The notes beneath the pieces were generated by a model. That model was not told where the DNA came from and did no database searches. It saw only the letters and a program-made list of their open reading frames with translations. Made by a program: the position numbers and the translations under genes. Shown piece by piece: positions 1 through 5,257 of a stretch of 10,721 bases of DNA. Source of the stretch: an uncultured Oscillibacter sp. GTDB lineage: Bacteria; Bacillota; Clostridia; Oscillospirales; Oscillospiraceae. Positions within the stretch are counted from its first letter, which is position 1. Every line of letters starts with the position of its first letter. The stretch is from assembly GCA_900770295.1 (NCBI GenBank), contig CAAGJQ010000164.1, forward strand, positions 1 through 10,721, read 5' to 3'.

Positions 1-153
1 CTCACGACCAAGCTCTTCGTCCATCTCCACTTCCATGACGGTCTGGATGACGTCCCGAAACATTTCCTTCATGGCCTCCATGATCTCCGTCGTGCTGGTG
101 AAGTGCTGGTTCTGAACGTATTCCTTCAACAAATCCTGTGGTACTGGCGGCAT
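1..153 (-). CDS. IS256-family transposase, N-terminal part (runs off the window)
   Basis: The first 51 codons are visible, starting at an ATG at 153-151 preceded by AAGGAG with about 9 nt spacing. The peptide begins MPPVPQDLLKEY and ends in the conserved stretch MEVEMDEELG, which is typical of the N-terminus of IS256-family (Mutator-like, DDE) transposases. These enzymes cut and paste the element by recognising its terminal inverted repeats. The catalytic DDE domain lies outside the window, so I cannot tell whether the gene is intact. A different minus-strand frame is also open over this stretch, but it gives a low-complexity His/Gly/Asp-rich peptide and matches nothing. The family call is from recognised sequence style and is fairly sure. 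Confidence 0.85.
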   Translation of the reverse strand, partial: MPPVPQDLLKEYVQNQHFTSTTEIMEAMKEMFRDVIQTVMEVEMDEELGRE

Positions 154-176
154 AATTTTCGTCTCCTTCGTCTTGA

Positions 177-1370
177 ATGTTTGATCTCATTCTTGACTCA
201 GTCGAAGATTTTCATACTGTCGAGGAACGTCGATTACACAGAATTTTTTGCGGTCTCTTCCTTGCAGTTGTCGTGCTGCTGGCAATGAGCACCACCGCCT
301 TTGCCGCTGTCAGTGACACAGGCTTTTCCGATGTGGCGGCAAATGCGTGGTATGCCGATTCTGTGGCTTACGTCCGTGATAACGGTCTGATGGGTGGAAC
401 CAGCACCACGACGTTCTCCCCCAATGCCACCATTACCCGCGGCCAAATCGCAGCCATCCTGTACCGTGCTTCCGGCAGTCCTGCTGTGTCTGGCGGCACC
501 CGTTTCCCGGATGTGGCAAATTCTGCTTATTACGCAGATGCTACCCGCTGGGCTTCTGCGGGTGGCATCGTCTCCGGCTACTCTAACGGCAACTTCGGTC
601 CTAACAATCCTATCACCCGGCAGCAGCTTGCCGCCATTTTGTGGCGATATGCAGGCAGCCCTTCGGCGGAACGCGAGCAGGACTTCGCCGATGAAAGCAC
701 CATCTCCTCCTACGCTTCCACTGCCGTGGACTGGGCCCGGGCCAACGGTGTGATTGGCGGCAAGGACGGCAACCGCTTCGACCCCAACGGCAGCGCCACC
801 CGCGCCCAGGCAGCGGTCATTCTTCACCGGTATATGGAGCTGACCGGTAAAAACGCCGAGCCTGAAACGCCCGGCACTTCCAGCAGTTCCAAAGTTCTGG
901 TAGCCTATTTCTCCGCCAGCGGCAACACAGAAGCTGTGGCGGAAACCATTGCGGATACGCTGAACGCCGATCTCTTTGAGTTGGTTCCCGCTGATCCCTA
1001 TACCGACGCTGATTTGAACTGGACGGTCTCCGGCAGCCGTGTCAACCGTGAGCATGAAAATGAGTCCCTGCGCGATGTAGAGCTGGTGCGTGACACTGTC
1101 TCCAACTGGGATGAATATGACACGGTTTTCATTGGCTACCCCATCTGGTGGGGCATCGCCGCATGGCCGGTCAATGACTTTATTCAGTCCAACGATTTTA
1201 CCGGAAAGACGGTAATCCCCTTCTGCACCTCCGCCAGCTCCGGCCTTGGTCAGAGCGGCGAACTGCTGGAAGAAATGGCGGGCACCGGCAGCTGGCTGGA
1301 GGGCCGCCGCTTCACGGAGCGTGCCTCGCAGTCCGACATCCAAAACTGGGCCAGCAGTTCGGACATCTAA
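177..1370 (+). CDS. Exported SLH-repeat protein with C-terminal flavodoxin domain; 5' end replaced by IS
   Basis: The 397-codon frame has three parts. A hydrophobic signal-peptide core (residues 26-43, ending STTAFA) comes first. Three S-layer homology repeats follow (about 48-101, 109-161, 168-222), each with the FxDV/FAD-type start and an ITR- or ATR-type end. A flavodoxin-like domain occupies about 238-393, with a phosphate-binding loop SASGNTE (246-252) and the YPIWWG motif (321-326) seen in flavodoxin_4-type proteins. SLH repeats normally anchor proteins to wall polymers, so the flavodoxin domain is expected outside the membrane, where it would bind FMN and shuttle electrons. The start is doubtful. 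Residues 1 to about 27 come from the IS end, the ATG at 177 has no visible ribosome binding site, and the other in-frame starts (GTG 273, ATG 285) would cut into the signal peptide. The native start was probably lost to the insertion, so this may be a 5'-broken gene. The next gene begins 27 nt downstream. Confidence 0.8.
   Translation: MFDLILDSVEDFHTVEERRLHRIFCGLFLAVVVLLAMSTTAFAAVSDTGFSDVAANAWYADSVAYVRDNGLMGGTSTTTFSPNATITRGQIAAILYRASGSPAVSGGTRFPDVANSAYYADATRWASAGGIVSGYSNGNFGPNNPITRQQLAAILWRYAGSPSAEREQDFADESTISSYASTAVDWARANGVIGGKDGNRFDPNGSATRAQAAVILHRYMELTGKNAEPETPGTSSSSKVLVAYFSASGNTEAVAETIADTLNADLFELVPADPYTDADLNWTVSGSRVNREHENESLRDVELVRDTVSNWDEYDTVFIGYPIWWGIAAWPVNDFIQSNDFTGKTVIPFCTSASSGLGQSGELLEEMAGTGSWLEGRRFTERASQSDIQNWASSSDI
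193..220 (+). promoter_or_regulatory. Possible outward-reading promoter in the IS end
   Basis: TTGACT (193-198) is followed after 16 nt by TACTGT (215-220). The -35 box matches the sigma-A consensus at five of six positions, but the -10 box matches at only three. If it is real, it would drive the SLH-flavodoxin gene from inside the insertion sequence, with a transcript start near 227. That would put the ATG at 177 outside the transcript. This is weak and rests on sequence alone. Confidence 0.25.
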
Positions 1371-1397
1371 ATAAAATCACAGAAAAGAGTGTGTACG

Positions 1398-1738
1398 ATG
1401 AAAGTATGATTGGTCAACGGCAGTCCCCACAAATTGGGCTGCACCTATACCGCTCTGACGGAAGCGGCAGTCTCTCTGGAACAGGAGGGAATCGGCACCG
1501 ACATCTCTTGGATCAGGAACAAGCCCCTTTCCGGCTGCATCGCCTGTAAAATCTGCGTCTTTGATGACAGGGTGAATGCGTTTTTTGACCTTGCGGCAGA
1601 CTACGATGGTTTCATTTTCGGCACTCCCGTTCATTGGGCAGGCGCCACCGGAGCTATGACATCTTTCCTGGACCGTGTATTCTATGCAGACTTCTGCGGT
1701 GGACGGAACAAGTTTTACCTAATAAGGCCTGCGGCGGC
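1398..1738 (+). pseudogene. Flavodoxin / NADPH-dependent FMN reductase family protein, broken
   Basis: Translation from ATG 1398 gives MKV, then TGA (1407-1409), then LVNGSPHKLGCTYTALTEAA in the same frame. The NGSP loop is the FMN phosphate-binding site of this family. Further on are GCIACKIC (a partial Cys cluster), a DGFIFGTPVHW segment (the flavin-contact loop) and SFLDRVFYADFCGG. The frame then passes into unrelated sequence at about 1728-1745. Full-length relatives run to roughly 180-200 residues, so the 3' half is missing. The Cys-rich segment also looks about six residues shorter than the family form as I remember it. A TTG at 1410 could in principle restart translation but has no ribosome binding site. 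Genes of this type reduce flavins or quinone-like substrates using NAD(P)H; this copy is very unlikely to work. Confidence 0.75.
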
Positions 1739-2205
1739 TGTTCCAGACGGTTGTAAATGTTGCCCTGTTGCTGTGTATGCTGGGCGTGATGGCCAGCGCC
1801 GTGATTCTCTCCCGGTATGTGTTTGATTTTCTGTCCATCAAGGGCGGCCGGGGCTTTGCCCGGACGCTTCACATGCTGTCCTCTTACTGAGGCTTTTGCC
1901 TGATGAGTCTGCATCTGGGGATGCATTGGAACATGGCGGCAGGGACTGTAAAGAAATTGACGAAAAGCAAATGGCAGATTCCTGCACCCTTGCGTCAGCT
2001 CATTTTGATGATCATGATTGGATACGGCCTATATGCTGTGATCCATCAAAAAATTCTGACTTATCTGTTTCTGAGGAGCCGCTTCGTATTTTTTAATTTT
2101 GGCGAGGATATTCTTATTTTTCTTTTTGATTACACAGCAATTATGGGACTTATGGCTGCGGCATGCTGCTATTCAGATAAGCGTTTTCCCCGCAGCACAG
2201 CATAA
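1729..2205 (+). pseudogene. DUF4405-type membrane protein, 5'-truncated and interrupted by a TGA
   Basis: From CTG 1729 the frame reads LRRLFQTVVNVALLLCMLGV, then a short loop with an SRYVFDFL segment, then LHMLSSY followed by TGA (1888-1890) and GFCLMSLHLGMHWNM. It continues open to TAA at 2205, with another hydrophobic segment (LILMIMIGYGLYAV), a YLFLRSRFVFFNF motif and a last hydrophobic stretch. This order (two membrane helices with conserved His, a YLFLRSQFVFFDF-like motif, a final helix) matches DUF4405 proteins as I know them. These often sit beside flavodoxin genes in gut Firmicutes and are thought to be haem- or redox-linked membrane proteins. The N-terminal helices and start codon are gone. 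The stop falls where family members have Trp. A short re-start at 1903 (ATG) is possible but has no clear ribosome binding site. Confidence 0.7.
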
Positions 2206-2224
2206 ATCCAATATTGAACGCGCA

Positions 2225-2262
2225 AAAGGCCCTGTACTCTCAAAGGTGAGTACAGGGCCTTT
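2225..2262 (+). terminator. Intrinsic terminator closing the plus-strand redox cluster
   Basis: A perfect 15-bp inverted repeat, AAAGGCCCTGTACTC (2225-2239) and GAGTACAGGGCCTTT (2248-2262), surrounds an 8-nt loop. It lies 20 nt after the last stop codon of the cluster. The T-run after the stem is short on both strands, so termination may be only moderate, but it could act in both directions. Confidence 0.7.
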
Positions 2263-2474
2263 GCTCCTTGTTGAGCGCTTCCGAATCATCAAAGTGTATA
2301 AGTTGTGTGCAAACGCACAATACCCGTCAACTAAAGCAACTGAAAAACAGGTAGGATGGATGGGCCCAAAAACGCCTAACGCTGTTTTTTGAACACTTGC
2401 TTATTAGTATCCCTCTCCTTTTCTTGCCCTGAACGGGGTTCCCTGTGCTGAGGCAGCCTTCAGGCGTCTCTTTG
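2263..2474. other. Intergenic stretch without a supported gene
   Basis: These 212 bases lie between two convergent units. Open frames here are short, lack ribosome binding sites and resemble nothing I know. The stretch contains a small GTGC-AAAC-GCAC hairpin near 2307-2318 and the terminator-like element listed separately. I see no tRNA, no repeat copy and no insertion-sequence end. Confidence 0.5.
2368..2390. terminator. Weak terminator-like hairpin downstream of the deacetylase gene
   Basis: AAAAACGC (2368-2375) can pair with GC(T)GTTTTT near 2381-2389 around a five-base loop, with one bulged base, and is followed by T on the plus strand. On the minus strand the stem ends in a T-run about 85-107 nt past the deacetylase stop codon, so it might end that transcript. 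The stem is short and A/T-dominated. Confidence 0.3.
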
Positions 2475-3194
2475 TTAGGCTGGGTTTCCATTCCGATACA
2501 GAACCCCTGCCTGCGGTGTCACACCATTCAGCGCCAGCAGTTCCTCCACGGTCACAAAGCAATATCCCTCCGCCTGAAGCCGGTCGACGATCTGCAAAGC
2601 GGCATCCACAGATGTGGGATAGATATCATGCAGAAGAATGATGCTGTTCGGCTCCGCGTCCTTTAAAACAGCCTGTACGACCTTTGCCGTATCCCGGCTC
2701 TCCCAATCCCGTGGGTCCACGGACCACTTTACCATGGGGACCTGGACCTGTTTTTCTGTTCCAGCCGTAATCAGTCCGTACGGAGGCCGCAGCCAATAGC
2801 CGCTGCCACCCAGAATCTCCTCCAGTTTTATCTCGGTCTTTTGAATTTCTTCGGTAATGACCGCCGGCGAAGCTCCCTCCAGCCGTACATGGCTCCAGGT
2901 ATGGTTTCCAATCTGGTGGCCTTCCCTCTGCATCCGTTTGACCAGTTCCTCGTTTCCTTCGATTTCTTCTCCCACCAGAAAAAAGGTCGCGCTGGCTCCC
3001 CGTTCTTTTAAGCCATCCAGAAGACGGTCTGTTGTTCCCTTCCGCGGGCCGTCATCAAAGGTCAAGGCGATATAGTTCTCTTCCTCCGGAAGTGTCGCCG
3101 GAGCGTCAGCCGGAAGTGCAGTTTTCTTTTCCTCTGCAAGCCCCAGTACCAGCAAAAGACTCAGGCACAAAAATAGCAGTCGTTGTTTCCGCAT
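2475..3194 (-). CDS. Exported polysaccharide deacetylase (NodB homology domain)
   Basis: The 239-residue protein belongs to carbohydrate esterase family 4, which removes N-acetyl groups from peptidoglycan or other amino-sugar polymers outside the membrane. It starts with a signal peptide (MRKQR, then a Leu-rich core to about residue 20). The five NodB motifs are present in order: TFDDGP at 45-50 with the catalytic base and metal Asp, NHTWSH at 97-102 giving the two metal His, RPPYG at 136-140, DPRDW at 160-164, and LLHD at 187-190 with the catalytic His. All metal and catalytic residues look intact. I chose the ATG at 3194 over one at 3215, because AGGGGA lies 10 nt upstream of it while the upstream ATG has no ribosome binding site. 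It resembles the PdaA group of sporulation deacetylases, but family alone cannot separate this from vegetative wall or capsule enzymes. It is a single-gene unit, and no convincing promoter is visible in its 83-nt leader after the upstream terminator. Confidence 0.9.
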   Translation of the reverse strand: MRKQRLLFLCLSLLLVLGLAEEKKTALPADAPATLPEEENYIALTFDDGPRKGTTDRLLDGLKERGASATFFLVGEEIEGNEELVKRMQREGHQIGNHTWSHVRLEGASPAVITEEIQKTEIKLEEILGGSGYWLRPPYGLITAGTEKQVQVPMVKWSVDPRDWESRDTAKVVQAVLKDAEPNSIILLHDIYPTSVDAALQIVDRLQAEGYCFVTVEELLALNGVTPQAGVLYRNGNPA

Positions 3195-3204
3195 CCGTCT
3201 CCAT

Positions 3205-3210
3205 TCCCCT
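3205..3210 (-). promoter_or_regulatory. Ribosome binding site deciding the deacetylase start
   Basis: AGGGGA on the minus strand lies 10 nt before the ATG at 3194. A GGAG at 3199-3202 is too close to act on that ATG. The sequence in front of the alternative ATG at 3215 is A/T-rich without a Shine-Dalgarno match, so the shorter protein is preferred. Confidence 0.6.
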
Positions 3211-3277
3211 CGCATTTTTCACGAGTAGTTTGTACAATCAGTGCAAAAATACTGCTGCCAAACTGTTCCTGATTTGC

Positions 3278-3317
3278 AAAGGCAGGCCTGCGCCGGTCGG
3301 AGCGCAGGCCTGCCTTT
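3278..3317 (-). terminator. Intrinsic terminator of the zinc-ribbon gene
   Basis: A perfect 16-bp inverted repeat, AAAGGCAGGCCTGCGC (3278-3293) and GCGCAGGCCTGCCTTT (3302-3317), has an 8-nt loop. It starts 4 nt past the stop codon of the minus-strand zinc-ribbon gene. The stem is GC-rich with a short T-run on the minus strand. It separates that gene from the deacetylase gene. Confidence 0.8.
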
Positions 3318-3321
3318 GTTA

Positions 3322-3690
3322 TTAAAACAGGTAAAATAGATTGCTGAAAATATTCAAGGCAAAAATTGCTAAAATGATCCAAAAAATAACGCTGCCCAAG
3401 CCTCTCCCCTGCGACCTGCTCTGCGAGCGGTGTGCAGCGCCTGACGCCGTATGGCGCACACCTTTGGAAAGGCCGACGGCCTTCCGCTCCCGGTTCTCCT
3501 CGTGAAGCTCTTTATGTACAAAGGAATTTTTATGATTTCTCTCATTCAGTCCGTCAGTCCGCACAACGGAGCCGTCCGCGCCAATTGCGGAGCTGCGGGG
3601 CGGCTGATTGAATGATCCGCATTTGGGGCAGAATCCATCCTCATCATAATCATACTGTTTTCCACACTCATAGCAGCGTATTTTCCGCAT
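3322..3690 (-). CDS. Small zinc-ribbon protein with C-terminal membrane anchor
   Basis: I do not recognise a named family for this 122-residue protein. The N-terminus carries a zinc ribbon, with CYEC at 6-9 and CPKC at 21-24, so four Cys can hold one zinc ion. A long, basic, low-complexity middle region (about 30-97) is rich in Arg, Ser, His and Gly. A single hydrophobic helix (about 100-121, VIFWIILAIFALNIF) ends the protein. The layout suggests a tail-anchored membrane protein with its zinc ribbon in the cytoplasm. The start is supported by AGGAGG 7 nt upstream of the ATG. It has its own promoter and terminator and so looks like a single-gene unit just past the ribosomal operon. Zinc ribbons of this kind occur in many unrelated proteins, so I give no function. 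Confidence 0.8.
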   Translation of the reverse strand: MRKIRCYECGKQYDYDEDGFCPKCGSFNQPPRSSAIGADGSVVRTDGLNERNHKNSFVHKELHEENRERKAVGLSKGVRHTASGAAHRSQSRSQGRGLGSVIFWIILAIFALNIFSNLFYLF

Positions 3691-3717
3691 GGGGTCGCCT
3701 CCTCTCCTGATGGTTTC

Positions 3718-3746
3718 ATCATATCACAGGATGCCGGATTTGAAAA
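3718..3746 (-). promoter_or_regulatory. Probable sigma-A promoter of the zinc-ribbon gene
   Basis: On the minus strand TTTTCA (plus 3741-3746) and TATGAT (plus 3718-3723) are separated by exactly 17 nt. The -10 box has five of six consensus bases and the -35 box four. It lies between the ribosomal operon terminator and the gene, leaving a leader of roughly 20 nt that includes the AGGAGG. Confidence 0.55.
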
Positions 3747-3754
3747 GCAAAATC

Positions 3755-3803
3755 AAAAAGCCCTTTGTCACGGGGCCTAGGTTCCCATGACAAAGGGCTT
3801 TTT
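3755..3803 (-). terminator. Rho-independent terminator of the ribosomal protein operon
   Basis: A perfect 16-bp inverted repeat, AAAAAGCCCTTTGTCA (3755-3770) and TGACAAAGGGCTTTTT (3788-3803), encloses a 17-nt loop in which GGG and CCC can pair further. On the minus strand it begins 19 nt after the rplQ stop codon and runs into a T-rich tract (TTTTTGATTTTG). It is the strongest terminator in the window and marks the operon's 3' end. Confidence 0.92.
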
Positions 3804-3822
3804 TGAATCGGTTCAGAACAAA

Positions 3823-4167
3823 TTACTTTACCAGCTCAATGATAGCGGTCTCAGCGGCATCGCCACGACGCACGCCGGTGCGGACAATGCGGGTATAGCC
3901 GCCATTGCGCTCCGCATAGCTGGGGGCGATTTCCTTGAACAGCTTCTTGCAGACGTCCTCACGGGTGATGAAGCTCATAGCCTGCCGGTAGGCGGCCAGG
4001 TCGCTCTTCTTGCCGAGGGTGATCATCTTCTCAGCCAGGGGCTTGATCTCCTTGGCACGGGTGACGGTGGTCTCCATCTTACCGTTGTCCAGGAAATCCG
4101 TGACCTGCTGACGCAGCATAGCCATGCGCTGGTCAGTGGTCTTGCCAAGTTTCCGAGTTCCGGGCAT
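3823..4167 (-). CDS. rplQ: 50S ribosomal protein L17
   Basis: The 114-residue protein begins MPGTRKLGKTTDQRMAMLRQ, the standard L17 N-terminus that contacts 23S rRNA. Further in it has TTVTRAKEIKPLAEKMITLG and the short YTRIVRTGVRRGD end of the single-domain bacterial form. The frame is open for another 16 codons upstream, but those residues are not L17-like. AAGGAGG lies 8 nt before the internal ATG, so the start is placed at 4167. It is the last gene of the operon, 52 nt after rpoA, the usual place for rplQ in bacteria. Confidence 0.97.
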   Translation of the reverse strand: MPGTRKLGKTTDQRMAMLRQQVTDFLDNGKMETTVTRAKEIKPLAEKMITLGKKSDLAAYRQAMSFITREDVCKKLFKEIAPSYAERNGGYTRIVRTGVRRGDAAETAIIELVK

Positions 4168-4175
4168 TTCGGTTT

Positions 4176-4182
4176 CCTCCTT
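4176..4182 (-). promoter_or_regulatory. Ribosome binding site deciding the rplQ start
   Basis: AAGGAGG on the minus strand, 8 nt before the ATG at 4167. It rules out the longer frame beginning at 4215, which would overlap the end of the rpoA intergenic spacer and add non-homologous residues. Confidence 0.8.
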
Positions 4183-4219
4183 ATCAGGATTTTGGTCAGC
4201 CGGGAGTTCCGGCATAGAA

Positions 4220-5170
4220 TCAGTTGTTTTCTTCGTCGGCCAGGTGCAGACCCATCATGGCCAGCTTGTTGATGACCTCTTCCAGGGACTTGCGGCCCAG
4301 GTTGCGGACCTTCATCATCTCGTCCTCGGTCTTGGAGATCAAGTCCTCGACGGTGTTGATGTTGGCGCGCTTGAGGCAGTTGAAGCTGCGGACGCTCAGG
4401 TCCAGCTCCTCGATGGTCATTTCCAGCACCTTGTCCCGCTGGGCTTCCGCCTTCTCCACCACAGTGGGCTTGCTGCCCACGTTTTCAGAGAGGTCGGTAA
4501 ACAGCGTAAAGTGGTCGCACAGGATCTTGGCGCCCAGAGACACAGCATCCCGGGCAGAAATGGTGCCGTCGGTCCAGACTTCCAGCGTCAGCTTGTCGAA
4601 GTCACTGGAGGCACCCACGCGGGTGGGCTCCACCGTGTAGTTGACCTTGTACACCGGGGTGTAGATGGAGTCAACCGCGATGGTGCCGATGATATTCTGC
4701 TGGGGCTTGTTGCGGTCAGCGGGCACATAGCCGCGGCCGTGGGACAGGGTGATCTCCATGTTGAGGGTAGCACCGTTGTCCAAAGTGGCGATGTGCATAT
4801 CGGGGTTCAGGACCTCGACCTCACCGTCGGCTTTGATATCGCCGGCAGTGACCTCGCAGGGACCCACCGCTTCAATATAAACCGTCTTCACGGCTTCACT
4901 GTGGAGTTTCGTCAGGAGGCCTTTCACATTTAAGACGATCTCCGTCACGTCTTCCTTCACACCGGGGACGGTGGAAAACTCATGCTGGACACCCGCGATC
5001 TTGATGGTGGTCGGCGCGGTGCCGGGCAGAGAGGAAAGCATAATGCGGCGGAGCGCATTTCCCAGAGTCGTGCCGTATCCGCGCTCCAGCGGCTCTACCA
5101 CATACTTGCCGTAGGTGGCGTCGCCCGGGGTTTCGATACACTCGATCTGGGGCTTCTCAATTTCAATCAC
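4220..5170 (-). CDS. rpoA: DNA-directed RNA polymerase subunit alpha
   Basis: The 316-residue protein is full length for bacterial alpha. The N-terminal dimerisation and assembly domain (about 1-225) includes ERGYGTTLGNALRRIMLSSL. A linker follows, then the C-terminal domain (about 245-312), which contacts UP elements and activators and carries LDLSVRSFNCLKRANI and VRNLGRKSLEEV. I place the start at a GTG (5170) because AAGGAGG lies 8 nt upstream and the protein then begins V/MIEIEKPQIE, as in relatives. An ATG 13 codons further up lacks this support. The stop is TGA, showing that TGA ends translation in this organism. The gene lies 87 nt after rpsD, a gap that holds a strong hairpin. Confidence 0.97.
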   Translation of the reverse strand: MIEIEKPQIECIETPGDATYGKYVVEPLERGYGTTLGNALRRIMLSSLPGTAPTTIKIAGVQHEFSTVPGVKEDVTEIVLNVKGLLTKLHSEAVKTVYIEAVGPCEVTAGDIKADGEVEVLNPDMHIATLDNGATLNMEITLSHGRGYVPADRNKPQQNIIGTIAVDSIYTPVYKVNYTVEPTRVGASSDFDKLTLEVWTDGTISARDAVSLGAKILCDHFTLFTDLSENVGSKPTVVEKAEAQRDKVLEMTIEELDLSVRSFNCLKRANINTVEDLISKTEDEMMKVRNLGRKSLEEVINKLAMMGLHLADEENN

Positions 5171-5178
5171 GCAGTTAC

Positions 5179-5185
5179 CCTCCTT
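5179..5185 (-). promoter_or_regulatory. Ribosome binding site deciding the rpoA GTG start
   Basis: AAGGAGG on the minus strand with 8 nt to the GTG at 5170-5168. No comparable site precedes the ATG at 5209. Confidence 0.75.
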
Positions 5186-5197
5186 CATCATCTCATT

Positions 5198-5222
5198 GCG
5201 GCCATGCACAGCTGCAGGCCGC
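5198..5222 (-). other. Strong hairpin in the rpsD-rpoA spacer
   Basis: On the minus strand GCGGCC-TGCA-GCTG-TGCA-T-GGCCGC forms a 10-bp GC-rich stem with one bulged T and a four-base loop, between the rpsD stop codon and the rpoA ribosome binding site. There is no T-run, so it is not a standard terminator. It could slow or shield mRNA decay, set the rpsD:rpoA ratio, or be chance. Only the structure is seen; the role is inference. Confidence 0.5.
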
Positions 5223-5257
5223 CGGCAGTTCCTATCATTATTGAGGGTATCCTCCGG

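Larger units (their letters stand above)
1..258 (-). mobile_element. IS256-family insertion sequence, outer (left) end
   Basis: The transposase start lies about 100 bp from the presumed tip of the element, which is the usual layout in IS256-family elements. On the minus strand the outer region reads AAAAAATTCTGTGTAA (plus 233-248), resembling the terminal inverted repeats of this family. The tip is placed at about 258 because the neighbouring gene's signal-peptide coding sequence resumes there. The exact end is uncertain by about 10 bp. The other end and the target duplication are not in the window. Confidence 0.65.

Noticed and set aside
2..190. Alternative minus-strand frame at the window edge giving a His/Gly/Asp-rich 62-residue peptide
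   Set aside because: The other frame starts at an ATG with AAGGAG and reads as an IS256-family transposase N-terminus.
234..1343. Long open frame on the minus strand opposite the SLH-flavodoxin gene (369 codons)
   Set aside because: It lacks a ribosome binding site and recognisable domains and is explained by GC-rich codon use on the opposite strand, whose frame shows clear SLH and flavodoxin motifs.
1407..1890. TGA read as Trp, or selenocysteine, in this organism
   Set aside because: rpoA, adk and map all end in TGA at the expected family C-terminus, so TGA is a working stop. Both affected genes are also truncated, which points to decay.
1896..2096. Short plus-strand frame overlapping the DUF4405 relic in another register
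   Set aside because: The overlapping frame ending at 2205 carries membrane helices and the YLFLRSRFVFF motif; this one has no such features.
3192..3277. Possible promoter for the deacetylase (TTGGCA with a weak -10)
   Set aside because: No -10 box at proper spacing was convincing, and I could not see a sporulation sigma-factor consensus, so it is not listed as a feature.
2225..3803. Three long perfect inverted repeats considered as attachment sites, CRISPR-like repeats or transposon ends
   Set aside because: Each is a single hairpin with an 8-17 nt loop placed just after a stop codon, the three differ in sequence, and none repeats at intervals. They fit intrinsic terminators.
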